Both the position numbers and the translations under genes were made by a program. From assembly GCA_031270285.1 (NCBI GenBank), contig JAISXY010000086.1, positions 1 to 37,767 of the forward strand: a stretch of DNA of 37,767 nt, written 5' to 3'. Under the pieces are notes generated by a model. That model ran no database searches. It saw only the letters and a program-made list of their open reading frames with translations, and was not told where the DNA came from. This DNA comes from Campylobacteraceae bacterium. GTDB taxonomy: Bacteria; Campylobacterota; Campylobacteria; Campylobacterales; Campylobacteraceae. Numbering within the stretch: the stretch's first letter is position 1; every line of letters begins with the position of its first letter. Of this stretch, positions 10,854 to 18,629 are shown in pieces.

Positions 10854-12103
10854 CGCTAAAGCCCAAATCAAAAGTCTTTTTTAAAACATTCGGATGCAGA
10901 ACAAATATATACGATACCGAATTTATGATGGGACAGTTAAAAGAACATGAGATTGCAGACAGCGAGCAGGAGGCTGATATTGTAGTTGTAAACTCATGTA
11001 CGGTAACAAACGGCGCAGACAGCGGCGTAAGAAATTACATCTCAAAGCAAAACAGAAACGGCAAAAAAATAATTTTTGCGGGCTGCGGCGCTGAAACAAA
11101 AGGAGTTGAACTTTTTTCGCAAAACAGAGTCTTCGGTGTCATAGGACATAAAGAGAAAGAGAATATTAACGAACTGCTTTTATATTCGTTCCCGTTTCAA
11201 AAATTAGGAACTCTCGCTCATATGTCTGAAACTGTTATCAAAACTTATCATAATAAGTGCAAAGCTTTTATTAAAATACAGGAGGGGTGTAATTTTACAT
11301 GCGCTTATTGCATTATCCCGCAAGTTAGAGGACGCTCAAAAAGCCAGAATGAAAGCAGTATTATAAAAGAGATTACAAATCTAACCGAGCAGGGTTATGA
11401 TGAATTTATTTTAACAGGTACAAATACCGGCAGTTACGGCAGAGAAAAAGGCACAAATTTAGGCGAATTGCTCAAAAAAATCAGTAAAATAGACGGCGTC
11501 AAAAGGATAAGACTCGGCAGTATTGAGCCTGTGCAGATAGATGAAAGTTTTCGCGAGATATTGAAAGAGAGCTGGTTTGAACGGCATTTGCATATAGCTA
11601 TTCAGCATACAAATGAAAATATGCTTAAACTTATGCGCCGCCGCAATAATTTTAAACGCGATTTGGCGCTTTTCCAAGAACTTTCATCTCTTGGTTTTGC
11701 TTTGGGAACGGATTTTATTGTAGGACATCCCGGGGAAAGCGAGGAGATTTGGCAAGATGCGCTGACTAATTTCAAAAAACTTTCTCTTACGCATCTGCAT
11801 GTATTTTGTTATTCAAAAAGAGACGGTACTATTTCGGCTTCCATGAAGCAGAACATTGACGGCAATATCGCAAAAAGCAGACTGAAAGAGCTTCAAAATA
11901 TAGTAAAAGAGAATAACTTTATATTCAGGCAAAAAAAGAGCTCTTTAGAGGTATTGATAGAGGAAAAAAAAGGTAATTTTTATACCGGATTTGACCAATT
12001 TTACAATAGAATTTTTATTAACTCCGGAGATAATTTAATCAAAAAATGGATTATTATAAATGACTATGAAGTCAAAAAAGAGGGGAATTATGCAGCTTTT
12101 TAA
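10850..12103 (+). CDS. mtaB: tRNA (N6-threonylcarbamoyladenosine37-C2)-methylthiotransferase MtaB
   Basis: Radical-SAM methylthiotransferase that converts t6A37 to ms2t6A in tRNA. The N-terminal UPF0004 domain carries cluster Cys in FFKTFGCRTNIYDTEFM, VVNSCTVTN and AGCGAE. The radical-SAM CxxxCxxC motif is seen as CNFTCAYCIIPQVRGRSKS. A short TRAM-like tail follows. The GCRTN/AGC pattern fits the MtaB (YqeV) branch better than MiaB or RimO, but the branch cannot be settled by eye. It overlaps the MscS gene upstream by 4 nt and the ftsH-like gene downstream by 14 nt. Confidence 0.88.
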   Translation: MTLKPKSKVFFKTFGCRTNIYDTEFMMGQLKEHEIADSEQEADIVVVNSCTVTNGADSGVRNYISKQNRNGKKIIFAGCGAETKGVELFSQNRVFGVIGHKEKENINELLLYSFPFQKLGTLAHMSETVIKTYHNKCKAFIKIQEGCNFTCAYCIIPQVRGRSKSQNESSIIKEITNLTEQGYDEFILTGTNTGSYGREKGTNLGELLKKISKIDGVKRIRLGSIEPVQIDESFREILKESWFERHLHIAIQHTNENMLKLMRRRNNFKRDLALFQELSSLGFALGTDFIVGHPGESEEIWQDALTNFKKLSLTHLHVFCYSKRDGTISASMKQNIDGNIAKSRLKELQNIVKENNFIFRQKKSSLEVLIEEKKGNFYTGFDQFYNRIFINSGDNLIKKWIIINDYEVKKEGNYAAF

Positions 12104-13754
12104 ACCAAATAAATTGCAGATTTTAATCATGTTGTTTTCTATTTTAGTGCTGCTCGCAGGCTATATATTTATCAAAAACTCACCGAAAGCAATAGATATG
12201 AATTTTTATAACAAACTTATTGTTGAAAGCCGTATAAAAGAGGCAAAAATATATGGCGATGAAATTATTTTATATACCAATTTTGGAATTTACAGCATAG
12301 TAAAAGATGGGGTAGATATAAAACAGCTTCTTTCTATAACACCCGTAAAGATGAAAAAAGAGAATAATTTTACGGAGTTGATTTTAACTTTTGCACTCTT
12401 TGCTTTTGTGCTTTTTTGCTTATATTACTATCAAAAAACGGAAAAGAAAAAAAGACAGAACGAACAAAACTTTTTAAATTTAAAAGATGCGGTTATAGAA
12501 GGAGACGGCGTACATGCGGTCAAATTTTTACCCTCTTCTTCAAAAGTAAAATTTTCTGACATAGCCGGGATAAAAAGCGTTAAAGAGGAGCTTTTTGAGA
12601 TTGTTGATTTTTTAAAAAATCCTTCTGTTTACCAAAATATGGGCGTAAAACTGCCGCGCGGAGTTTTATTGGTAGGTCCTCCGGGCGTTGGAAAAACAAT
12701 GATAGCCAAAGCGATCGCCAGCGAAGCAAATGTGCCGTTTTTTTATCAAAGCGGAGCGGAATTTGTACAAATATATGTTGGCATGGGAGCAAAAAGAGTA
12801 AGAGAACTTTTTTCCGCAGCCAAAGCAAACGCTCCGTCAATCGTTTTTATAGATGAGATTGACGCTGTGGGAAAAGCCCGCGGCGGTATCAGAAATGACG
12901 AAAGGGAAGTTACGCTAAATCAACTTTTGACGGAAATGGACGGCTTTGAGGATAATTCCGGCATTATAGTCATAGCCGCCACAAATCGTCTTGAAATGAT
13001 AGATGAAGCGCTATTGAGGTCAGGCAGATTTGACAGGCGCATTTTTGTTTCGCTGCCGGATTTACATGACAGAGAAAAGATAATAGAAACTTATCTATCG
13101 GATAAAACGCATAATGTAATAATATCCGATATCGCTAAAATGAGCGTTGGTTTCAGTGGAGCGGCATTATCTACTCTGGTAAATGAAGCTGCGATAAATA
13201 CATTAAGGAGAGGCGGCAAAACAGTAGAAACCGAAGATTTTATAGCTGTACGGGATAAAGTATTGCTCGGCAAAAAAAGACTTGTGCGATATTCGGAAAA
13301 AGAGAAAAATATACAGGCTGTTTATCAGGCTGCAAAAGCTCTTTGCGCTTACTGGTTTGAGATAAATTTTGACAAAATAAGCTTGGTTGGAGACTTTACA
13401 AAAGAGATAGACAAAGAGATAGAATCCCGCACGGAGCTTATATCAAAGATAAAAGTTGCGCTTTCAGGTATTGCCGCTTCAAAAATATATTTTAATGAAA
13501 TTTATTCAAATTCGGGCGAAGATTTAAATAAAGCGAGACGATTTGCCGCTGAAATGGTAGAGAAATATGCAATGGGCGATAGACTTTTACCCACAACGGC
13601 AGATATAGAAACCGTTTTATCTACATCTTTGAAAGAGATTTCGGAATTTTTGGAAGGCATGAAAAAACCTCTTGATTTGCTTATATCCGCTCTATTAGAA
13701 GATGAGTCGCTGACAAAAGAGAAGATAAAAAATATTTTAAGTGAAGTTTTTTAA
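12090..13754 (+). CDS. FtsH-like membrane AAA ATPase lacking the HExxH protease motif
   Basis: Membrane AAA+ protein of 554 aa with FtsH architecture. Two transmembrane segments (LQILIMLFSILVLLAGYIFI and LILTFALFAFVLFCLYYY) flank a short periplasmic domain. The AAA module follows, with Walker A GPPGVGKT (from residue 196), Walker B IVFIDEIDAVG, and second region of homology ATNRLEMIDEALLRSGRFDRR. Where active FtsH has YHEAGHA, this protein reads YQAAKAL (Gln413 to Ala417), so both zinc His and the catalytic Glu are gone; it is probably an ATP-driven unfoldase or scaffold, not a protease. The ATG at 12090 is preferred over an in-frame ATG at 12060 because AGGGGAA precedes it. I recall a similar FtsH-related ATPase after the MiaB-like gene in Helicobacter and Campylobacter. 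Confidence 0.9.
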   Translation: MQLFKPNKLQILIMLFSILVLLAGYIFIKNSPKAIDMNFYNKLIVESRIKEAKIYGDEIILYTNFGIYSIVKDGVDIKQLLSITPVKMKKENNFTELILTFALFAFVLFCLYYYQKTEKKKRQNEQNFLNLKDAVIEGDGVHAVKFLPSSSKVKFSDIAGIKSVKEELFEIVDFLKNPSVYQNMGVKLPRGVLLVGPPGVGKTMIAKAIASEANVPFFYQSGAEFVQIYVGMGAKRVRELFSAAKANAPSIVFIDEIDAVGKARGGIRNDEREVTLNQLLTEMDGFEDNSGIIVIAATNRLEMIDEALLRSGRFDRRIFVSLPDLHDREKIIETYLSDKTHNVIISDIAKMSVGFSGAALSTLVNEAAINTLRRGGKTVETEDFIAVRDKVLLGKKRLVRYSEKEKNIQAVYQAAKALCAYWFEINFDKISLVGDFTKEIDKEIESRTELISKIKVALSGIAASKIYFNEIYSNSGEDLNKARRFAAEMVEKYAMGDRLLPTTADIETVLSTSLKEISEFLEGMKKPLDLLISALLEDESLTKEKIKNILSEVF

Positions 13755-13767
13755 AGTTAATTGATAG

Positions 13768-13773
13768 TATAAT
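13768..13773 (+). promoter_or_regulatory. Probable -10 box for the Sel1-repeat gene
   Basis: TATAAT in the 94-bp gap after the ftsH-like gene, about 75 bp before the ATG at 13849. The distance implies a leader of roughly 70 nt, so another start site nearer the gene is possible. Confidence 0.4.
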
Positions 13774-13848
13774 ATTGACTTTAAAACATTAAAAATATAT
13801 GAACATTTAAATGGCTATTATGATTTTAGAGTCAAATAAAGGGCTAAC

Positions 13849-14577
13849 ATGCAAAACTTTTTTAAAATTGGGGTTATTATTATATTTCTAACTCTTACGG
13901 CTTGGGCAGATACTATTACGGACGCCAAAGAGGCTTATGCAAAAGGCGATTTGGCTAAAACCGCAGAACTCAGCGCCGCTGCATGTGAAGAGGGTAACAG
14001 CGACGGGTGCGCAGTGCTTGGTTATTTATATAATGAGGGTGAAGGCGTAAAACAGGATTATAAAAAAGCTTTGGAACTGTTTGAAATCTCATGCAATAGC
14101 GGCAACGAAAACGGTTGCCACAATCTCGGCGTAATGTATGACCTCGGAAAAGGCACAAAACAGGATTACGCAAAAGCCGCCGTACTTTATAAAAAATCAT
14201 GCGATTATGAGTATGCCGACAGTTGCGATTCTTTAGCTTACATGCATCAACAAGGCGTTGGTGTGAAGCAAGACTATTTCAAAGCTCTTGAATTATATAC
14301 CAAAGCCTGCAATGGCGGTAATATTAACAGTTGTTATTTAATGGCTTACATGTATGCCGAAGGCGATGGAACGAAACAGGATTTGCCAAAAGCAATATCT
14401 ATTTTTGAAAAACTATGTAAGCAAAATAATGCCGATAGCTGCGCAAGTTTGGGTTTAATACATGAAATAGGAAAAGGCGTTAAAAGCGATATGGATAAAG
14501 CTCTTGAATATTACGGCAAAGCATGCAAATTAAATCTGCCGCAAGGCTGCAACGGTTATGGGAGATTGAAACAGTAA
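13849..14577 (+). CDS. Secreted Sel1-like repeat (Hcp-type, cysteine-rich) protein
   Basis: The N-terminus is a Sec signal peptide (MQNFFKIGVIIIFLTLTAWA, cleavage likely before DTITDA). The rest is about six Sel1-like repeats of 36 residues, each with the pattern YxxGxGxKQDYxKALExxxxACxxGxxxxC. Each repeat contributes a pair of Cys seven or eight residues apart, as in the Helicobacter cysteine-rich proteins (Hcp/SLR), where they form disulfides across a helix pair. It is expected in the periplasm or secreted. Family members bind peptides or proteins; some were reported as penicillin-binding or weak beta-lactamases, but no function can be assigned here. It is a single gene, followed by convergent minus-strand genes. 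Confidence 0.88.
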   Translation: MQNFFKIGVIIIFLTLTAWADTITDAKEAYAKGDLAKTAELSAAACEEGNSDGCAVLGYLYNEGEGVKQDYKKALELFEISCNSGNENGCHNLGVMYDLGKGTKQDYAKAAVLYKKSCDYEYADSCDSLAYMHQQGVGVKQDYFKALELYTKACNGGNINSCYLMAYMYAEGDGTKQDLPKAISIFEKLCKQNNADSCASLGLIHEIGKGVKSDMDKALEYYGKACKLNLPQGCNGYGRLKQ

Positions 14578-14610
14578 CCGCCGAATTAAATATAGAAAAA
14601 ATGCTTCATG

Positions 14611-15321
14611 CTATATTAAGTCATAAAAATCGCCTCTCTCTTCTAAACATATCACAGAATAAAAGCGTGGAAAATACCAGCTGAACATTTTCAAAAACTG
14701 CCTGAACTCCTCTTCTTTGCGAAACATTTTCGGAGTAAAAGGAAATACCAGCGAAAAAAAACCCTCGTCATCGCCGTTATTTTTTGATTTTCGCTTCATC
14801 AAAGCAACTTTGGCGGGAAGTTTAAGTTGTTTGCAAAAATTATGCAAAAATTCGCGCGAAAGTGCGGGCAGTATATTTTCCGAAGGATTTCCTATCAAAA
14901 TATTTTCTTCCTTTTCCAATACCTCCGTCTCTTCTCTGCCCGTATCAAAACGCTTGTCATGCGATAAAAATGCGCCGTTTACATAATAACCCATCAAATC
15001 GCCATAGCTAAATACCCAGTCAGGATTGCCTTTTTGCGGATTTATAACCGCTCCAAAGCCCTCTTTCAATAAAAACTGCGGCATCATATGTCTTAACACA
15101 TAACATGTAAAAGGCTGATTTGGTTCGGGCGTAATAAGTTTAAAATATAAAAATCCGTCAGGTCCTCTCATGATTTGCGCCTCATCGCAGCGAAAACTCG
15201 CATCTATCACATTTGCAAAAAATTCATTAACCCAGCTTCCATCTCTTTTACTATGCTCTGCATCAAACAATTTTGTCAAAATTTCTGTCTTTGCCAAATC
15301 TCCGAAATACTCTTCAGCCAT
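14611..15321 (-). CDS. Conserved hypothetical protein
   Basis: I do not recognise this 236-aa protein. It has no signal peptide or transmembrane segment, so it should be cytoplasmic. It is rich in aromatic residues, with a central segment QKGNPDWVFSYGDLMGYYVNG and a basic linker KRKSKNNGDDEG near residue 185. It starts 14 nt downstream of the nspC stop on the same strand, with AAGGAG just before its ATG, so it is the last gene of the polyamine group and probably co-transcribed. A tie to polyamine metabolism is only suggested by position. Confidence 0.75.
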   Translation of the reverse strand: MAEEYFGDLAKTEILTKLFDAEHSKRDGSWVNEFFANVIDASFRCDEAQIMRGPDGFLYFKLITPEPNQPFTCYVLRHMMPQFLLKEGFGAVINPQKGNPDWVFSYGDLMGYYVNGAFLSHDKRFDTGREETEVLEKEENILIGNPSENILPALSREFLHNFCKQLKLPAKVALMKRKSKNNGDDEGFFSLVFPFTPKMFRKEEEFRQFLKMFSWYFPRFYSVICLEERGDFYDLI

Positions 15322-15335
15322 TTTTCAACTCCTTG

Positions 15336-16490
15336 TTAATTTCTTCTTTTATACTCTTCATAACCAAAACGCTTTAAAATTTTATAATTCCCGTCTTTTG
15401 TCAAAAGTGCCAAATCCGGCAGTTTTATGCCGTTAAATGTTGTATTTTTGACTATCGTGTAGTGTATCATGTCTTCAAAGATCAATTTATCGCCGATTTT
15501 AAGCGGCTTGTCAAAACTGTAATCCCCTATAATATCCCCAGCTAAGCATGTATTGCCGCCGAGCCTGTATGTATATTGTCTCTCATGAGCTTTTGCAGCT
15601 CCTCTTATCTCTGCGCGGTAAGGCATGGCAAGAGTGTCGGGCATATGAGCTTCTGCGGAAGTATCTAAAATCGCTATTTGCATACCGTTTTCAACTATAT
15701 CCAGCACAGATGCCACAAGAGCGCCGCTCTGCCAGCCGACTGCTTCTCCGGGCTCCAAGTAAACAGTTATATCGTTATATCTTTTTTTAAAATCTCTTAT
15801 CACCTCTACCAAGCGTTTTATATCATAATCTTCACGTGTGATATGATGTCCGCCGCCAAAATTTACCCATCTCATACGCGGGATATATTTGCCGAAGTTT
15901 TTCTCAAATCCTCTCAAAACTTTCTCAAGCGCATCTACATTTTGTTCGCACAGAGCGTGAAAGTGAAGTCCTTCTATTCCATCAAGCAACTCCTCTTTGA
16001 AAGCTTTTTTTGTTACGCCAAGTCTGCTGTATGTTGAAGACGGATCATACAGCGCAACAGGTGCGGATGAGACTTCGGGATTGATACGAATGCCGCATGA
16101 GACGCGCTTTTGCGCTTTGGATTTGAACTTTTGCCACTGCGAAAAAGAGTTGAAAACTATATGGTTGCTTATGCTGATGATTTCGTCTATCTCGCTCTCC
16201 TTAAAAGCAGGCGAATAGGTATGTACCTCTTTGTCAAATGTTTCGCGCGCCAGTTTTGCCTCATGAAGTCCGCTTGCCGTGCAACCTTGCAAATACTGCC
16301 GAACAAGATAAAACGTATCTTGCAACGCAAAACCTTTCAATGCCAGCAGTATTTTTGCTCCGCTTGCCTCTTGCACATACTGCAATCTTTTGAGATTTTC
16401 CTCCAAAAGCGCCTCTTCACACACATAAGAGGGGGTTTGTATTTTTTCTATTATGCTTTCTATTTTACTGATTTTTGGGTTTTTTATCAC
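15336..16490 (-). CDS. nspC: Carboxynorspermidine/carboxyspermidine decarboxylase
   Basis: PLP-dependent fold III (alanine-racemase type) decarboxylase that makes norspermidine or spermidine from the carboxy form. The PLP lysine is in ILLALKGFALQ near residue 48. Other family landmarks are YSRLGVTK, LHFHALCEQN, RWVNFGGGHHITREDYD, YLEPGEAVGWQ and CLAGDIIGDY with the catalytic Cys near residue 300. The length of 384 aa is normal. Its pathway partner, carboxynorspermidine dehydrogenase, lies at 18630-19847 on the same strand; the two are usually neighbours but are split here by a repeat-flanked RCC1 gene. Confidence 0.95.
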   Translation of the reverse strand: MIKNPKISKIESIIEKIQTPSYVCEEALLEENLKRLQYVQEASGAKILLALKGFALQDTFYLVRQYLQGCTASGLHEAKLARETFDKEVHTYSPAFKESEIDEIISISNHIVFNSFSQWQKFKSKAQKRVSCGIRINPEVSSAPVALYDPSSTYSRLGVTKKAFKEELLDGIEGLHFHALCEQNVDALEKVLRGFEKNFGKYIPRMRWVNFGGGHHITREDYDIKRLVEVIRDFKKRYNDITVYLEPGEAVGWQSGALVASVLDIVENGMQIAILDTSAEAHMPDTLAMPYRAEIRGAAKAHERQYTYRLGGNTCLAGDIIGDYSFDKPLKIGDKLIFEDMIHYTIVKNTTFNGIKLPDLALLTKDGNYKILKRFGYEEYKRRN

Positions 16491-16569
16491 TTGCTGCCTT
16501 AAGTTTTTAATTATGCAAATTATAACGCATAAATCTTATAAAGTTATCTTTCTTTTCCTCATTCTAACT

Positions 16570-16775
16570 TCTCTTTTGTCATACCCGCGAATGCTGGTAT
16601 CCACCTCTTTTTCGTCATACCTGTCTCCTTCGTCATACCATGTCCCCACTCCGTCATACCCGTGAAGACGGGTATCCAAAAAAGAAACAACAAAAATGTT
16701 TTTACGGAAAAATTGATTTTTGATAAATAGTCGTCATGAGAAGATGGATTCCCGCCTACGCGGGAATGACATAAA
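16570..16775 (+). repeat. REP-like palindromic repeats downstream of the RCC1 gene
   Basis: Part of the gene-free stretch 16491-16910. It holds three copies of an imperfect palindrome: GTCATACCCG...TGGTATCC at 16578-16602, GTCATACCCGTGAAGACGGGTATCC-type at 16653-16677, and the opposite orientation TGGATTCCCG...CGGGAATGAC at 16745-16770. A spacer with further GTCATACC units lies between the first two. Such GTCAT(T/A)CCCGC palindromes are widespread extragenic repeats in bacteria. The part from about 16610 to 16700 is closely similar to 18300-18400 on the other side of the RCC1 gene. Short reading frames through these copies are not genes. Confidence 0.85.
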
Positions 16776-16818
16776 TAATTGTGTCTTTTTGGATTGTCTA
16801 TCATGAGGGAAGGATGGA

Positions 16819-16850
16819 GAAAAAACAAAAAGGCGGGATTTCTCCCGCCT
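16819..16850 (-). terminator. Rho-independent terminator of the RCC1 gene
   Basis: An 8-bp perfect stem (AGGCGGGA at 16831-16838 pairing with TCCCGCCT at 16843-16850) with a 4-nt loop. On the minus strand it is followed by TTTTGTTTTTTC. It lies about 60 nt beyond the RCC1 stop. Confidence 0.85.
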
Positions 16851-16910
16851 TTATACTCTCAATCCCTAATCATCAAATTTCCCAAAAAAGTTAATCTTTT
16901 TGAGGTAAAA

Positions 16911-18156
16911 TTAAAACCCTACTTCGGTAAAAATCTCGCGATCTGCCCAATCGCCCAAACCAAGCTGACCACTGGCGTTAAATCCCGTAGCGTAAACTTT
17001 ACCGTCGCTTGTTAAGACAAGTGAATGATAGTTGCCCGCGGCAATAGTTTTGCCCGTTAGCGAAGTTACTTCGGTAAAGCTACTGAGATCGGTCGTATCG
17101 CCCAAACCAAGCTGACCATAGTCGTTTCTTCCCGTAGCGTAAACTTTGTCATCGCTTGTCAACGCAAGCGAATGACCGACGCCAGCGGCAATAACGCTGA
17201 CATCGCTGATAGAGGTTACTTCGGTAAAATTGTTACGATTAGTTCCGATTCCGCTATCGCCCAAACCAAGCTGACCATCGTAGTTATATCCCGTAGCGTA
17301 AACTTTGCCATCGCTTGCAAGCGCAAGCGAATAACCGTCGCCCGCGGCAATAGCGGTAATGTCGCTAAGCGAGATTACTAGCGTAAAGACGTTTATATTG
17401 TTATTATTGCCCAAGCCAAGCTCGCCATATAAGTTCCATCCTGTCGCGTAAACTTTGCCGTCGTTTGACAAAGCAAGCGAATGATAGGCGCCCGTGGCAA
17501 TAGCGGTAATGTTTTTATCGCTAAGGAAAGTTACTTCGGTAAAACTGTTGCGATTAGTCGTATCGCCCAAACCAAGCTGACCATAGTCGTTTCTTCCCGT
17601 AGCGTAAACTTTGCCATCGCTTGACAAAGCAAATGAATGATAAGTGTCTGTGACAATGGAGGTAATATTTTTATCGCTAAGAAAAGTTACTTCGGTAAAA
17701 CTGTTGCGATTGGTATTATCGCCCAAACCAAGCTCGCCAAAGTAGTTATTTCCCGTCGCGTAAACTTTGCCGTCGTCGGTAAGCGCAAGCGAATGTTCGC
17801 TGCCCGCGGCAATAGCGATAATGTTTTTATCGCCAAGGAAGGTTACTTCGGTAAAACTCTGGCGATCGGTATTATCGCCCAAACCAAGCTGACCATTGCC
17901 GTTAAGCCCTGCGGCATAAACTTTACCGTCGTTTGTCAAAGCAAATGTATGCACGCCGCCTGCGGTAATAACGGTAATATCGGCAGATTGCGTCGAACCG
18001 CCGCCGCCTCCGCCGCTTCCGCCTGAACCGCTACCACCGCAGCCGATTAAGGTAAAACTAAGGAAGAAAGCTAATAAGAGAGAGAGAGAGAGAGAGAGAG
18101 AACGCCTTAAACTTAAACGAAGCTAAAGCACCTGAATTAGTTGATGAAACTAACAT
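16911..18156 (-). CDS. RCC1-repeat lipoprotein, phase-variable, out of frame as sequenced
   Basis: The body (GTG at 17954 down to 16911) is made of seven RCC1-type repeats of about 50 residues (GDGKVYATGxNxxGQLGLGDxTxRxxFTEV), enough for one seven-bladed propeller, a protein-interaction fold. The true start is probably the ATG at 18154-18156, preceded by AAAGGAG. From there the frame runs through a CT tract (18077-18101) and, as sequenced, stops after 32 codons at 18058. The frame of the repeats, read upstream, encodes a hydrophobic run, lipobox LIGC (Cys at 18039-18041), a Gly/Ser linker and then the propeller. One extra AG unit, or loss of two, would join them into a signal peptide plus propeller of about 415 aa. 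So the lipoprotein appears phase-variable and OFF here, unless the tract length is a sequencing error. Confidence 0.8.
18077..18101 (-). repeat. AG/CT dinucleotide microsatellite in the RCC1 lipoprotein signal region
   Basis: Uninterrupted alternating AG (CT on the coding strand) of 25 nt, 12.5 units. It lies inside the coding part for the hydrophobic core of the signal peptide. CT repeats read as Leu-Ser in every frame, so unit changes keep the hydrophobic stretch but switch the downstream frame. Confidence 0.95.
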
Positions 18157-18159
18157 GAA

Positions 18160-18168
18160 AACTCCTTT
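18160..18168 (-). promoter_or_regulatory. Ribosome binding site that fixes the RCC1 lipoprotein start
   Basis: On the minus strand AAAGGAG followed by TTTTC and the ATG at 18156. This near-perfect Shine-Dalgarno is the main reason for placing the start upstream of the CT tract. Confidence 0.8.
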
Positions 18169-18299
18169 GATTTGAATTTTATTCATAAAAATAAATTGAT
18201 AGATTATAGCAAAAAATGGTTTTGAAGTTTACTTTGCTTTGAGGGTTTTTGTTTTTAGTGTTAATTTTTTGTGAGTTTGGTGGGTTTTGAGGGTTTGGA

Positions 18300-18560
18300 T
18301 ACCTGTTTTTGTCATACTTGTCTCCTTTGTTATGCCTGTGACCCCCTTTCGTCATACCCGCGTAGGCGGGTATCCAAAAAAACATAATAAAACAGTGAAA
18401 AGTTTTTAGTTTTATGCGCTTTACCTTTTTTTGAATACATGCAAGATAATTTAATGCGCTTTCTAGGAAACATTTCAGCAAGCTGAAAGCGCTTCGCTTG
18501 TTTTGGATTCCCGTTTGCACGGGAATGACATAAAGGAAGTGTGAATGACATACTTTTTTT
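18300..18560 (+). repeat. REP-like palindromic repeats upstream of the RCC1 gene
   Basis: Part of the gene-free stretch 18157-18629. It holds GTCATACTTGTCTCC and GTCATACCCG...CGGGTATCC (18351-18375), then the inverted form TGGATTCCCG...CGGGAATGAC (18504-18529). The first part mirrors 16610-16700 in the same orientation, giving imperfect direct repeats on both sides of the RCC1 gene. No coding region is supported here. Confidence 0.85.
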
Positions 18561-18567
18561 CGTCATT

Positions 18568-18620
18568 CCCGCATGAGCGTAATCGTTTTTGTAAAAAACG
18601 ATATTTGCGAAGAATGCGGG
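18568..18620. repeat. Large nested inverted repeat after the carboxynorspermidine dehydrogenase gene
   Basis: Outer arms CCCGCAT (18568-18574) and ATGCGGG (18614-18620) enclose inner arms ATCGTTTTT (18582-18590) and AAAAACGAT (18594-18602) with a 3-nt loop. It begins 10 nt beyond the dehydrogenase stop and could act as its terminator or a processing hairpin. The outer arm belongs to the same REP family (GTCATTCCCGC) as the neighbouring repeats. Confidence 0.7.
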
Positions 18621-18629
18621 TAATTTATA

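Noticed and set aside
16559-16828. 89-codon minus-strand frame between nspC and the RCC1 gene
   Set aside because: It runs through REP-like palindromes; its repeated WIPAFAGMT-type peptides are the usual translation artefact of such repeats.
18447-18500. Possible small RNA with a hairpin (AGCTGAAAGCGCTTC region) upstream of the RCC1 gene
   Set aside because: Only a short imperfect stem (AAGCGCTT-like palindrome), no promoter or terminator that would define an RNA.
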